The notes under the pieces were generated by a model. That model was not told where the DNA came from. It worked only from the letters and a program-made list of their open reading frames with translations, and made no database searches. Positions 49,424 through 59,607 of a stretch of 64,000 bases of DNA are shown one piece after another. The position numbers and the translations under genes were made by a program. The stretch's first letter is position 1. The number at the start of each line of letters is the position of its first letter. Source of the DNA: an uncultured Eubacterium sp. (GTDB lineage Bacteria; Bacillota; Clostridia; Lachnospirales; Lachnospiraceae); the NCBI GenBank assembly GCA_934338065.1, contig CAKRGX010000001.1, positions 185,085-249,084 of the forward strand, in the 5' to 3' direction.

Positions 49424-50809
49424 TTATTTTCCCATACAAAAATCTTTAAATATTTTTTCAATAATGTCTTCTTCTATTGTTTCACCTATAATAATTCCTA
49501 AAGACTCATATGCATCTGTCAGATCAATTGCATACATATCCTCTGGCATTCCATTTTCTATACTTTCTTTTACTTTTATCAAACTTTCCTTTGTTTTTAT
49601 CAATGCCTGCTGTTGTCTTATATTAGTTATATATATTTCATCATTAGTATCAATTTTATTTTTCATATATATTTCATATAAATAATTTTCTAATTCATCC
49701 AATCCTATTCCCCTTTTTACAGAGAAATAAATTACTTTTTTATTTGTATATTTTTTTATATCGTCAAGAATAAAGGCAGGCGTCAGATCATTCTTATTTA
49801 ATAAAATAACTCCTTCTTTTTTTTGAATCAATTTTAATACTTTTTCATCCTCTTCTGATATTTTTTCATTCTGATTTAATACACATATAACAAAATCAGC
49901 TTTTTCTATTGATTCTTTTGATTTTTCTATTCCAATTGTTTCTACTTTATTTTCTGTTTCACGAATTCCTGCCGTATCAACCAAATGTAATAAAATATCA
50001 CCAATCATAACATCTTCTTCCAAAGTATCTCTTGTTGTACCAGGAACATCTGTAACGATTGCTCGGCTTTCTCTCAACATACAATTAAGTAAAGAAGATT
50101 TTCCTACATTTGGTTTTCCTACAATAGCAGTATAAATACCCTCTTTTATTAATCTTCCATTATTGCTGTTTTTCAAAAGGTGTTGCACTTCTTCCAATAA
50201 ATGATCTATATGACTTTCAATATTTTCATTAAATTCGTCCAATGATATATGTTCCGGATCATCTAAAGCTGCTTCTAAATAAGCAACATCCTCTAATATA
50301 ATTTTTCTTAATTTTTCAATTTTATCTTTAACAACACCCTTTAACTGATTTAATGAGTTTTCTAAAGCAATTTTATTTTTCGACTTTATAAGATCCATTA
50401 CAGATTCTGCCTGAGACATATCTAATCTTCCATTTAAAAAAGCTCTTTTTGTAAATTCACCTGGTTCTGCAACTCTCACGTTATTTTTTATAAGTAATTG
50501 TAATATTTGCTGACATATAAAATGTCCACCATGACAATGAATTTCTACTACATCTTCTGCCGTATAACTACGAGGTTTTTTCATAATCAAAACTAAAACT
50601 TCATCTAACATATTTTTATTTTCATCACAAATATACCCATACTGAATTGTATGAGTTTCACAAATAGCCAGATTTTTTTTTTCTCCTTTATTATTACAAA
50701 ATATCTGACTTACCGCATACAAAGATTTTTCACCACTAACACGTATGATACTAATACTTCCATTTTTGGATGATGTTGCTATGGCTGCTATTGTGTCTTC
50801 ATAAAACAT
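49424..50809 (-). CDS. mnmE: tRNA modification GTPase MnmE
   Basis: A 461-aa potassium-dependent GTPase, partner of MnmG. The N-terminal folate-binding domain contains YGYICDENKNMLDEV and VEIHCHGGHF. The G domain has GKPNVGKSSLLN (G1), GTTRDT (G2), DTAG (G3) and LLNKNDL (G4), and the C-terminus ends in FCMGK, matching the essential C-x-GK motif. ATG 50809 is preferred because GAGG lies 6 nt upstream; an ATG at 50821 would place that site inside the gene. Confidence 0.96.
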   Translation of the reverse strand: MFYEDTIAAIATSSKNGSISIIRVSGEKSLYAVSQIFCNNKGEKKNLAICETHTIQYGYICDENKNMLDEVLVLIMKKPRSYTAEDVVEIHCHGGHFICQQILQLLIKNNVRVAEPGEFTKRAFLNGRLDMSQAESVMDLIKSKNKIALENSLNQLKGVVKDKIEKLRKIILEDVAYLEAALDDPEHISLDEFNENIESHIDHLLEEVQHLLKNSNNGRLIKEGIYTAIVGKPNVGKSSLLNCMLRESRAIVTDVPGTTRDTLEEDVMIGDILLHLVDTAGIRETENKVETIGIEKSKESIEKADFVICVLNQNEKISEEDEKVLKLIQKKEGVILLNKNDLTPAFILDDIKKYTNKKVIYFSVKRGIGLDELENYLYEIYMKNKIDTNDEIYITNIRQQQALIKTKESLIKVKESIENGMPEDMYAIDLTDAYESLGIIIGETIEEDIIEKIFKDFCMGK

Positions 50810-50848
50810 ATCTAACCTCATTTCTTACAAAAACTCATTAAGGCAACA

Positions 50849-50876
50849 AAAGGCTGAATCCTAAGACTCAGCCTTT
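50849..50876 (-). terminator. Hairpin between jag and mnmE
   Basis: AAAGGCTGA (50849-50857) pairs perfectly with TCAGCCTTT (50868-50876). On the minus strand it is followed by TGTTGCC, a weak T-tract, so partial termination or RNA processing is likely. Confidence 0.65.
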
Positions 50877-50881
50877 CACAC

Positions 50882-51622
50882 TTAATCTTCTTGTTCGCTT
50901 TCTCTTTTTTCTGTATAAGTTCCTCTGCGATCACGTGAATAATTATTTCTTCTTTTATAGTTATTTTTTCTTGGAAGTTCTGAAGCAAACTCCTTATTTA
51001 ATGTTACCACAACTTTTCTATGTGGTTCTTCTCCCTCGCTATGAGTATCAACGTATTTATCATTCTGCAATTCTGCATGAATAATTCTTCTTTCATAAGG
51101 ATTCATTGGCTCAAGAAAAGCAGGACGACCGGTTTTTTTAACTTTACTTGCTACATTTCTGGCAAGATTTTCAATCGTTTCTTTTCTTCTCTGACGATAA
51201 TTTTCTGTATCAATTTTTATCTTAATATAATTTTCAGAAGTCTTTTTCTTATTAGCTATCAATGAAGTCAAATACTGAATAGCATCTAATGTCTGTCCTC
51301 TCTTACCGATCAACATTCCCATTTCTTCGCCCTTCAGTTCAATGTTAATCGTTCTTTCTTCTTCATTATAATCCATATCTACTTCTACAACTAATTTCAT
51401 AGCTTCAAAGGTTTTTTCCAGAAAATTACGTACTGTGTCTTCTAATCCTTGTTTTTTACGAACCCGAATAACAGCAGGTTTACTAAACAAACCTAAAATT
51501 CCGTTTTTCTCTTCTTCTATTACTTCATACTCAATCTGATCACTTGTAGTTTCCATCTGGATTAATGCATTTGTCAAAGCTTCATCTGCTGTTTTAGCAG
51601 AAAATTCTTTCCATTCTTCCAT
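50882..51622 (-). CDS. jag: Jag/KhpB RNA-binding protein
   Basis: A 246-aa protein with three domains: Jag_N (EFSAKTADEALTNAL... GILGLFSKPAVIRV), a KH domain (GMLIGKRGQTLDAIQYLTSL) and an R3H domain (PFLEPMNPYERRIIHAEL-like segment, HRKVVV). The C-terminal tail is basic. Homologues (KhpB/EloR) bind RNA and influence cell elongation. GGGGGA lies before the ATG. It follows yidC by 11 nt in the rpmH cluster. Confidence 0.93.
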   Translation of the reverse strand: MEEWKEFSAKTADEALTNALIQMETTSDQIEYEVIEEEKNGILGLFSKPAVIRVRKKQGLEDTVRNFLEKTFEAMKLVVEVDMDYNEEERTINIELKGEEMGMLIGKRGQTLDAIQYLTSLIANKKKTSENYIKIKIDTENYRQRRKETIENLARNVASKVKKTGRPAFLEPMNPYERRIIHAELQNDKYVDTHSEGEEPHRKVVVTLNKEFASELPRKNNYKRRNNYSRDRRGTYTEKRESEQED

Positions 51623-51633
51623 TATAAATCCCC

Positions 51634-52623
51634 CTACTTCTTATCTTTTTTACCAGAAAGCATATGTGCATATCCTGCAATACTTCCTGATTCATAATTT
51701 TTTTGTACACTGTTAACTTCATGATCCTCTTCTTTATCGTCTGATGTTGCTTTATTTTGATAAGAAGAAGCATTTTTAATTGTAGAAGTACGTGTTTTCG
51801 CATACCCTTCCATCTGTTTATTCATTTGTTCACGCTTTGCATTTTTCTTAGAAGCTTTTTCTTTATTTTTCTCGATTAATTCTTCCATCGAAATATTATC
51901 AACTTTTCTATTTACCAGAATAGCCTGCACAATTCTGAATAAACTTCCGGCAACCCAATACAAACCAATATACATTGGCAGACTTAAACAGAAAAATCCT
52001 GACATAAATGGCATAAAATAATTCATCATTTTCATGGAACTTGCCATAGAATCCTGTTCCTGAGTTTCATCACTCTTTACCTGTATTAATTTTGTATTTA
52101 TAAACTGTAATAATACAGCAAGCACCGGAATGATAAAAGCAGCCCATCCAAATACATGTTTTTCTTTAAAAAACTGTAATGGACTCATATCAATATTTAA
52201 TCCTAAGAACATATTAGAATTTTTCACTTCTGCCAGAGAAGGAACATATTCTTTTATGTTGTACATAACCCTATATAAGATAAACATGACCGGCAACGTA
52301 ACAAGAATAGGAAGACATCCACTAAATGGACTAATACCATATTTTGCATATACAGCCTGTGTCTCCTGATTCATCTTCATCTGTGAAGCCTGATCCGTTT
52401 TACCCTTATATTTTTTCTGAATAGCCTTAATCTCCGGATTAATTTTATTCATCAAACGTGACGATTTTTGCTGTTTGGCATTTAACGGATACATAAGAAG
52501 ATAGGCAACAATAGTAAATAAAATAATACATACTCCTACATTGTGAATACCTATCGTATGGAACACTGCCCAGTCAATACCAAGAAGAATCTTACCAAAA
52601 ATCCAATATAACCAATTAAACAA
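51634..52623 (-). CDS. yidC: Membrane protein insertase YidC (SpoIIIJ/OxaA type)
   Basis: A 329-aa insertase that helps membrane proteins fold. About five membrane helices include GVCIILFTIVAYLLMYPLNAK, and PFSGCLPILVTLPVMFILYRV, the conserved core. Residues after about 255 are a long Lys-rich, Gln/Asn-rich tail that may touch ribosomes. The start is TTG 52623, 8 nt after GGAGG. No lipobox Cys is visible near the N-terminus. Confidence 0.94.
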   Translation of the reverse strand: MFNWLYWIFGKILLGIDWAVFHTIGIHNVGVCIILFTIVAYLLMYPLNAKQQKSSRLMNKINPEIKAIQKKYKGKTDQASQMKMNQETQAVYAKYGISPFSGCLPILVTLPVMFILYRVMYNIKEYVPSLAEVKNSNMFLGLNIDMSPLQFFKEKHVFGWAAFIIPVLAVLLQFINTKLIQVKSDETQEQDSMASSMKMMNYFMPFMSGFFCLSLPMYIGLYWVAGSLFRIVQAILVNRKVDNISMEELIEKNKEKASKKNAKREQMNKQMEGYAKTRTSTIKNASSYQNKATSDDKEEDHEVNSVQKNYESGSIAGYAHMLSGKKDKK

Positions 52624-52642
52624 AATTATTTCCTCCTGTTAA

Positions 52643-52855
52643 TTACGGCACAGGATCGTAACCACCTTTATGAAAAGGATGGCATCTCAAAATTCTCTTG
52701 ATAGCCAAAAAACCACCTTTCCATGCACCATATTTTTTAATTGCCTGAACAGCATATTCTGAGCAGGATGGTGTATAGATACAGGAAGGTGTTCTTTTCA
52801 TTGGCGATATATACTTTTGATATATGTGTAACATTCCCAATAATATTCTTTTCAC
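52643..52855 (-). CDS. yidD: Membrane protein insertion efficiency factor YidD
   Basis: A 70-aa protein with the family core [21 protein letters not shown] and [24 protein letters not shown]. It is thought to help membrane protein insertion near YidC. The start is GTG 52855 with a weak ribosome-binding site, 9 nt after rnpA, so translation is probably coupled. Confidence 0.93.
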   Translation of the reverse strand: MKRILLGMLHIYQKYISPMKRTPSCIYTPSCSEYAVQAIKKYGAWKGGFLAIKRILRCHPFHKGGYDPVP

Positions 52856-52864
52856 ATAATCACT

Positions 52865-53194
52865 TCATTTCAAAATATCATGTATTTTCAATAAATGAAA
52901 TACTGCACCGTCTACTTCTTTAAATGTCTTGCCACTAACATCTTTTCTAGCAACAATTACAATACGGTTGCCTTCTTTTACTAATGCGTCATTCTTACGA
53001 ACGGATTCTCTTAATAATCTGGTAATGTGATGACGCACAACACTGTTACCAACTTTCTTACTTACAGAAAAGCCATAACGATTGGGACCACTCTCCCCAG
53101 TTTTCACATACATTACCAAATACTTATTTGCTTTTGATCTACACTTTTTGTAAACTTTTTGAAATTCAGGATTTTTACCCAGTTTCTCAAACAA
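52865..53194 (-). CDS. rnpA: Ribonuclease P protein component
   Basis: A 109-aa basic protein that assists the RNase P RNA in 5' tRNA processing. FQKVYKKCRSKANKYLVMYV, GFSVSKKVGNSVVRHHITRLLRE (the RNR-like RNA-binding motif) and DGAVFHLLKI are characteristic. TTG 53194 is chosen because GAGGAAG lies 6-9 nt upstream; GTG 53209 has no site of its own. Its place after rpmH is standard. Confidence 0.92.
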   Translation of the reverse strand: MFEKLGKNPEFQKVYKKCRSKANKYLVMYVKTGESGPNRYGFSVSKKVGNSVVRHHITRLLRESVRKNDALVKEGNRIVIVARKDVSGKTFKEVDGAVFHLLKIHDILK

Positions 53195-53222
53195 TCTTAT
53201 CTTCCTCACATTAAGAGAAGAA

Positions 53223-53244
53223 AAGGTCGAATAAAATCGACCTT
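53223..53244 (-). terminator. Hairpin between rpmH and rnpA
   Basis: AAGGTCGA (53223-53230) pairs perfectly with TCGACCTT (53237-53244) and overlaps the rpmH stop. On the minus strand TTCTTCTC follows. It probably attenuates or processes the rpmH-rnpA transcript, giving more L34 than RnpA. Confidence 0.6.
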
Positions 53245-53377
53245 ATGCAGACAGTTTCTTTCTTCCCTTTGCTCTTCTTCTTGCAAGCACTTTTCTACCA
53301 TTAGATGTGCTCATTCTTTTACGAAAACCATGAACTTTAGATCTCTGTCTTTTCTTAGGCTGAAACGTCATTTTCAT
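53243..53377 (-). CDS. rpmH: 50S ribosomal protein L34
   Basis: A 44-aa, highly basic ribosomal protein: [20 protein letters not shown] at the N-terminus and [12 protein letters not shown] at the end. This is the invariant L34 pattern. GGAGGTG lies 9 nt before the ATG. It heads the leftward rpmH-rnpA-yidD-yidC-jag cluster, opposite dnaA. Confidence 0.97.
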   Translation of the reverse strand: MKMTFQPKKRQRSKVHGFRKRMSTSNGRKVLARRRAKGRKKLSA

Positions 53378-53511
53378 GTTCAATACACCTCCTTCTTCAC
53401 AATAATATAATCAAAATCCGTATCAAGCCTAATTATATTATCTCTTTTTATAATAGTCAAGCATATCTTTATACTTTATCAACATTTTTAATGAAAAAGT
53501 GTTAATAAAAT

Positions 53512-53540
53512 TTGATTTTACTGTCCTTTTGTAGTACAAT
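53512..53540 (+). promoter_or_regulatory. dnaA promoter
   Basis: TTGATT (53512-53517), 17 nt, TACAAT (53535-53540). A DnaA-box-like TTATCAACA (53476-53484, one mismatch) lies just upstream and may allow autoregulation. Confidence 0.7.
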
Positions 53541-53595
53541 AAAAGTGAATGTTTTTACCTAAAATCAATTTTTAATAAGATAGGCAGGAAATTTG

Positions 53596-54960
53596 ATGAA
53601 TAATGAGATAAAAAACAAATGGAGTGAAATAATCACTTATCTAAAGGAAGAATATCTTATCAATAGAGTACTATTTCGTACATGGATTGAACCATTGGAA
53701 GTAATTTCCTTTCAAAATAATACTCTTGTCATTGCTATTGATAAAAATACGCAGGGAGATATTTTAAATTTAATTGAACAAAGGTATAAAATTCCTTTAC
53801 AAGTTTCCATTGAAGTAATAACAAATAAACAAGTGGATATTCGTTTCGTATACAAAAGTGATATAGAAGAAAAAGGAGTTTCTACCTATAATAAAGAGGA
53901 AATTCTGGAAGAAAAATATCCTTTTTTAAAAATGGGACATTCCTTTGATACTTTTGTCGTAAGTGGAAGTAATAACATTGCTTATGCTGCTGCAGTTGCT
54001 GTTGCAGAAAATCCAGACGGACAAATGTATAATCCACTCTTTCTTTATAGCGGTCCAGGATTAGGTAAAACACATCTGATGCATTCAATTGCCCGTTACA
54101 TATTAGAAAATCATCCTGAGTATTCAGTTATGTATACAACAAGCGAAGATTTTATGAATAATGTTGTCGAAGCAATCCGTAATAAACAAGATACGGTTGC
54201 TGCTTCTAACTTAAGAAAAAATTATAGAAATGTTGATGTCTTATTAATTGATGATATACAGTTTATAATAGGAAAGGATACAACTCAGATAGAATTTTTT
54301 AATACTTTTGAAGCGCTCTACCAGTCAGGTAAACAGCTTGTTATATCCAGTGACCGTCCACCTAGTCAGATGGAGCATCTGGACATGAGATATCGTTCCC
54401 GTTTCAATTCCGGCATGACAATAGATATTCAGCCTCCGGATTATGAAACCAGTATGGCCATCTTAAGAAATAAACAGGAAAATTCAGATATTCATCTGAA
54501 TGATGAAATACTGAGTTACATAGCAACAAACATTAAATCCAATATTCGAATTTTAGAGGGAGCTTATAATAAAATATTACTGTTTGCACGATTTACAAAT
54601 CAAGGCAAAGATATTACTTTAGAAATGGCAGAAGAAGCATTAAAAGATTTTATCTCTCCTAATGAAAATATGGTGATTACTGCAGAATATATCATAGACA
54701 TTGTAGCAGATCATTTTAATTTAGATAAAGAAGCCATTCTTTCTGAAAAAAGAACAAAGACTATAACAATACCCAGACAAATCTGCATGTATTTGTGTGA
54801 TGAATTAACAAATCTTACACTTAATGAAATAGCTACAAAGCTCAAGAGACAGAACCACTCAACAGTTATCCACGGTATCAACAAAATCCGCAAGGATATT
54901 CTTGTTGATAAAGAATTAGAAAATACCATTCAATTATTAAAGAAAAAGCTTAATTCTTGA
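53596..54960 (+). CDS. dnaA: Chromosomal replication initiator DnaA
   Basis: A 454-aa AAA+ initiator that opens oriC. Domain I (about 1-85, FRTWIEPLEVI), linker, AAA+ domain with NPLFLYSGPGLGKTHLMHSI (Walker A), VDVLLIDDIQFIIGKDTTQIEFF (Walker B), and domain IV with KRQNHSTVIHGINKI (DnaA-box binding). ATG 53596 is preferred over the TTG one codon earlier; AGGA lies 7 nt upstream. The 3' coding region includes TTATCCACG (54866-54874), a DnaA-box-like sequence. Confidence 0.97.
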   Translation: MNNEIKNKWSEIITYLKEEYLINRVLFRTWIEPLEVISFQNNTLVIAIDKNTQGDILNLIEQRYKIPLQVSIEVITNKQVDIRFVYKSDIEEKGVSTYNKEEILEEKYPFLKMGHSFDTFVVSGSNNIAYAAAVAVAENPDGQMYNPLFLYSGPGLGKTHLMHSIARYILENHPEYSVMYTTSEDFMNNVVEAIRNKQDTVAASNLRKNYRNVDVLLIDDIQFIIGKDTTQIEFFNTFEALYQSGKQLVISSDRPPSQMEHLDMRYRSRFNSGMTIDIQPPDYETSMAILRNKQENSDIHLNDEILSYIATNIKSNIRILEGAYNKILLFARFTNQGKDITLEMAEEALKDFISPNENMVITAEYIIDIVADHFNLDKEAILSEKRTKTITIPRQICMYLCDELTNLTLNEIATKLKRQNHSTVIHGINKIRKDILVDKELENTIQLLKKKLNS

Positions 54961-55213
54961 TAAATTGTTGAAAACTTGTATTATTTAAGTGGACAACCTT
55001 AATAAACCTATTTTAACCATTATCGTAACGTTAAACTTATAAAAGTTATTCCACCTTGAATAACATTTTATAAATCCTTACACATGTTTCGATAAGCCAG
55101 TTTTCATAGTGCTTGTAAGACTTGTCCACAAATCAACAGCCCCTACTACTACTACTACTAACTAAACCTTATTATTATATTTTATAAAAGGACTGAAAGG
55201 AGTTATTCACATT
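54961..55213. other. oriC: oriC: DnaA boxes, GC patch, DnaA-trios and AT-rich unwinding region
   Basis: Between dnaA and dnaN. DnaA-box-like TTGTCCACT lies on the minus strand at 54988-54996 and TTGTCCACA on the plus strand at 55122-55130. After the second box come a GC-richer patch (CAGCCCC, 55137-55143) and six consecutive CTA triplets at 55143-55160, whose complement reads 3'-GAT repeats, i.e. DnaA-trios. An AT-rich stretch (CCTTATTATTATATTTTATA) follows. This is the layout of the basal unwinding system of Bacillus subtilis, so strand opening is predicted immediately right of 55160. Confidence 0.85.
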
Positions 55214-56314
55214 ATGAAATTTACTTGCAGTAAAAATAATTTTAACAATGGAATCAATATTGCCTTGAAGGCTGTACCAGGCAAAACTACAATGCCCATA
55301 CTTGAATGTGTTGTCATTGAAGCAAAGGGTGAAAGTATCAAATTGACTACAAATGATATGCAATTAGGTATAGAAACCAAGATTCCTGCTGAGGTTGTAC
55401 AAGAAGGAATCATTCTTGTTAATGCTAAGATGATTTCTGAAATTGTTCGACGTTTACCGGATGATGATGTGAATTTTGAAGTAGATGAAAATAATAATAT
55501 TCTTCTCTTCTGTGGAAAGTCCAAATTTAATATTCCTGGCATTAATCATGAAGAATTTCCTATGCTTCCTAAGATTGAAGTGGAGAAAACAATTCATATT
55601 TCTCAGTTTACGTTAAAAGAAATGATTCGTCAGACTATTTTTTCTATTTCGGATAATGAAAGTAATAAGATTCTTACCGGTGAATTATTTGAGATTAATG
55701 GTAATGAATTTAAGATTGCTTCTCTTGATCTGGTTCGTGTATCAATCCGGAAGATTCAATTAAAAGAAAGTTACGAACATATTAAAGTTGTTATACCTGG
55801 TAAAACATTAAACGAAGTAAGTAAAATATTAAATGGTGATATGGAAGATGAAGTAACAATTTTATTTTCTAAGAATCATGTAATTTTTGAATTTGACCAG
55901 ACTGTTGTTATATCACGTCTTATAGAAGGTAATTTTTATAATATTGATCAGATGTTAAAGAATAATTATGAAACAAAAGTAAAAATCAATAAAAGTGAAT
56001 TATATGGCTGTATTGATCGTGCTACTCTTCTTCTTCGTGAAGCTGAGAAAAAACCGGTTATTCTTAATATAAGAGATAACGAAATTCAGATGGAAATGAA
56101 TACTAAGATTGGTTCTATGGATGAAGAAGTATCGGCAGTGAAAGATGGTAAAGATCTTAGGATTGCATTTAATCCAAAATATATTAATGATGTGTTAAAG
56201 GTAATTGATGATGAAGAAGTGAACTTGTATATGTTTAATTCCAACGCACCATGTTTTATAAAAAATGATGAAGAATCTTATATTTACCTTATTTTACCAG
56301 TTAATATGAATTAA
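55214..56314 (+). CDS. dnaN: DNA polymerase III beta sliding clamp
   Basis: A 366-aa clamp that holds replicative polymerase on DNA. Family landmarks: MKFTCSKNNFNNGINIALKAV, MPILECVVIEAKGE, VNAKMISEIVRRLP, FKIASLDLVRVSI and the C-terminal YIYLILPVNMN (peptide-binding pocket side). Length is standard. AAAGGAG precedes the ATG. It is followed by the S4 gene after 13 nt. Confidence 0.97.
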   Translation: MKFTCSKNNFNNGINIALKAVPGKTTMPILECVVIEAKGESIKLTTNDMQLGIETKIPAEVVQEGIILVNAKMISEIVRRLPDDDVNFEVDENNNILLFCGKSKFNIPGINHEEFPMLPKIEVEKTIHISQFTLKEMIRQTIFSISDNESNKILTGELFEINGNEFKIASLDLVRVSIRKIQLKESYEHIKVVIPGKTLNEVSKILNGDMEDEVTILFSKNHVIFEFDQTVVISRLIEGNFYNIDQMLKNNYETKVKINKSELYGCIDRATLLLREAEKKPVILNIRDNEIQMEMNTKIGSMDEEVSAVKDGKDLRIAFNPKYINDVLKVIDDEEVNLYMFNSNAPCFIKNDEESYIYLILPVNMN

Positions 56315-56327
56315 GGAGATTTTGATC

Positions 56328-56540
56328 ATGCAGGAAATAAGAATAAAAGATGAATACATTAAACTGGGACAAGCATTAAAACTAGCTGGTCTGGTAAGTT
56401 CCGGAGTTGAGGCAAAGATGTTGATTCAGGATGGTCTGGTTACTGTAAATGGTGAAGTAGATGAAAGGCGTGGAAGAAAGCTATATGCAGGGGACATTTT
56501 TGAGTTAGAGGGAAATGAAGTAAAGGTTGTTAATATATGA
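56328..56540 (+). CDS. S4-domain RNA-binding protein (YaaA type)
   Basis: A 70-aa S4-fold protein: YIKLGQALKLAGLVSSGVEA, then KMLIQDGLVTVNGEVDERRG, the RNA-binding loop. It is the small protein always found between dnaN and recF in Firmicutes (YaaA/RlbA). ATG 56328 follows AAGGAG by 9 nt. Its end overlaps recF by 4 bp. Confidence 0.92.
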   Translation: MQEIRIKDEYIKLGQALKLAGLVSSGVEAKMLIQDGLVTVNGEVDERRGRKLYAGDIFELEGNEVKVVNI

Positions 56541-57622
56541 TCATTCAGTCTATAGAACTATGCAACTTTAGAAATTATGAAAGAGAAGAATTTCATTTTC
56601 ATAAAGGTACAAATGTTCTCTATGGAGATAATGCTCAGGGAAAAACAAATGTATTGGAGGCAATTTTTGTTGGCAGCACGACGAAGTCTCACAAAGGCAG
56701 CAAAGATGCGGATATGATAATGAGAGGAAAAGAAGAAGCTCATATTCGATATGTTGTTGAAAAAAAAGGATGTTGTTTTAAAGTTGAAATACATATGAGA
56801 CGTAAAAAAACAAAAGGAATTGCTATAGATGGATTGCCAATAAAGAGCAGCAGGGAGTTAATGGGGCTGAGTAATATCGTATTTTTTTCTCCTGAAAATT
56901 TAAGAATTATAGAAGATGGTCCTGAAGAAAGAAGAAGATTTATTGATATGGAATTGTGTCAGGTCAATAAAGCGTATTTGTATTATCTGACACAATATAA
57001 AAAAGTATTGAAGCAGAGAAATTCATTATTGAAGCAAATTCAGGAAAATAAACAATTATCATCTACTTTAGAAATATGGGATGCCCAGTTAGTAGAGTAT
57101 GGATCAAAAATCATAAAATTGAGAGATAACTTTGTTAAAGAAATTGATGAAGTAATGAAAGAGAAACATCGTAGTCTTACAGGGGGAAAAGAAGAGATAA
57201 AAGTAATATATAAACCGAATTGTAAGGCAGAAAATATGGAAGAACAGTTGTTTATCAATGGAGATAGAGATATTTATCAGGGATCTACTTCTGTTGGACC
57301 ACATAGAGATGATATGATGTTTTACATTGGAGAACAGGAAATCAAAAATTTTGGTTCACAAGGACAGAAACGTACAGCAGCTTTATCTTTAAAAATGGCT
57401 GAGATAGAAATTGTTGAAAAGATAACGGGAGAAAAGCCAATTTTATTATTAGATGATGTTTTGTCTGAATTAGATAGAAATCGTCAAAATTATTTATTAG
57501 AGAATATAAAAGGAATCCAGACGATTATCACATGTACAGGACTGGAGGAATTTATAAAAAATGGTATTAATATTGATCAAACGTTTGAAATAGTAAATGG
57601 AAGTATCAAAGATAACGGATAA
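56537..57622 (+). CDS. recF: DNA replication and repair protein RecF
   Basis: A 361-aa SMC-like ATPase used in gap repair and fork restart. IELCNFRNYE, Walker A LYGDNAQGKTNVLEAI, the signature FGSQGQKRTAALSLKMAE and Walker B PILLLDDVLSELD are all present. The ATG overlaps the S4 stop (ATGA), implying coupled translation, and gyrB follows after 12 nt. Confidence 0.96.
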   Translation: MIIQSIELCNFRNYEREEFHFHKGTNVLYGDNAQGKTNVLEAIFVGSTTKSHKGSKDADMIMRGKEEAHIRYVVEKKGCCFKVEIHMRRKKTKGIAIDGLPIKSSRELMGLSNIVFFSPENLRIIEDGPEERRRFIDMELCQVNKAYLYYLTQYKKVLKQRNSLLKQIQENKQLSSTLEIWDAQLVEYGSKIIKLRDNFVKEIDEVMKEKHRSLTGGKEEIKVIYKPNCKAENMEEQLFINGDRDIYQGSTSVGPHRDDMMFYIGEQEIKNFGSQGQKRTAALSLKMAEIEIVEKITGEKPILLLDDVLSELDRNRQNYLLENIKGIQTIITCTGLEEFIKNGINIDQTFEIVNGSIKDNG

Positions 57623-59563
<1,941 letters not shown>

Positions 59564-59607
59564 AATTGTGATAGATAATTCTGTGTCAGACAGAAAGGAG
59601 TAAAAAA

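Noticed and set aside
54711..54929. Minus-strand open frame within dnaA
   Set aside because: It lies opposite conserved domain IV of DnaA and has no support of its own.
55143..55160. CTA repeats as a simple microsatellite or CRISPR-like repeat
   Set aside because: Position after a DnaA box and GC patch, next to AT-rich DNA between dnaA and dnaN, fits DnaA-trios; there are no spacers.
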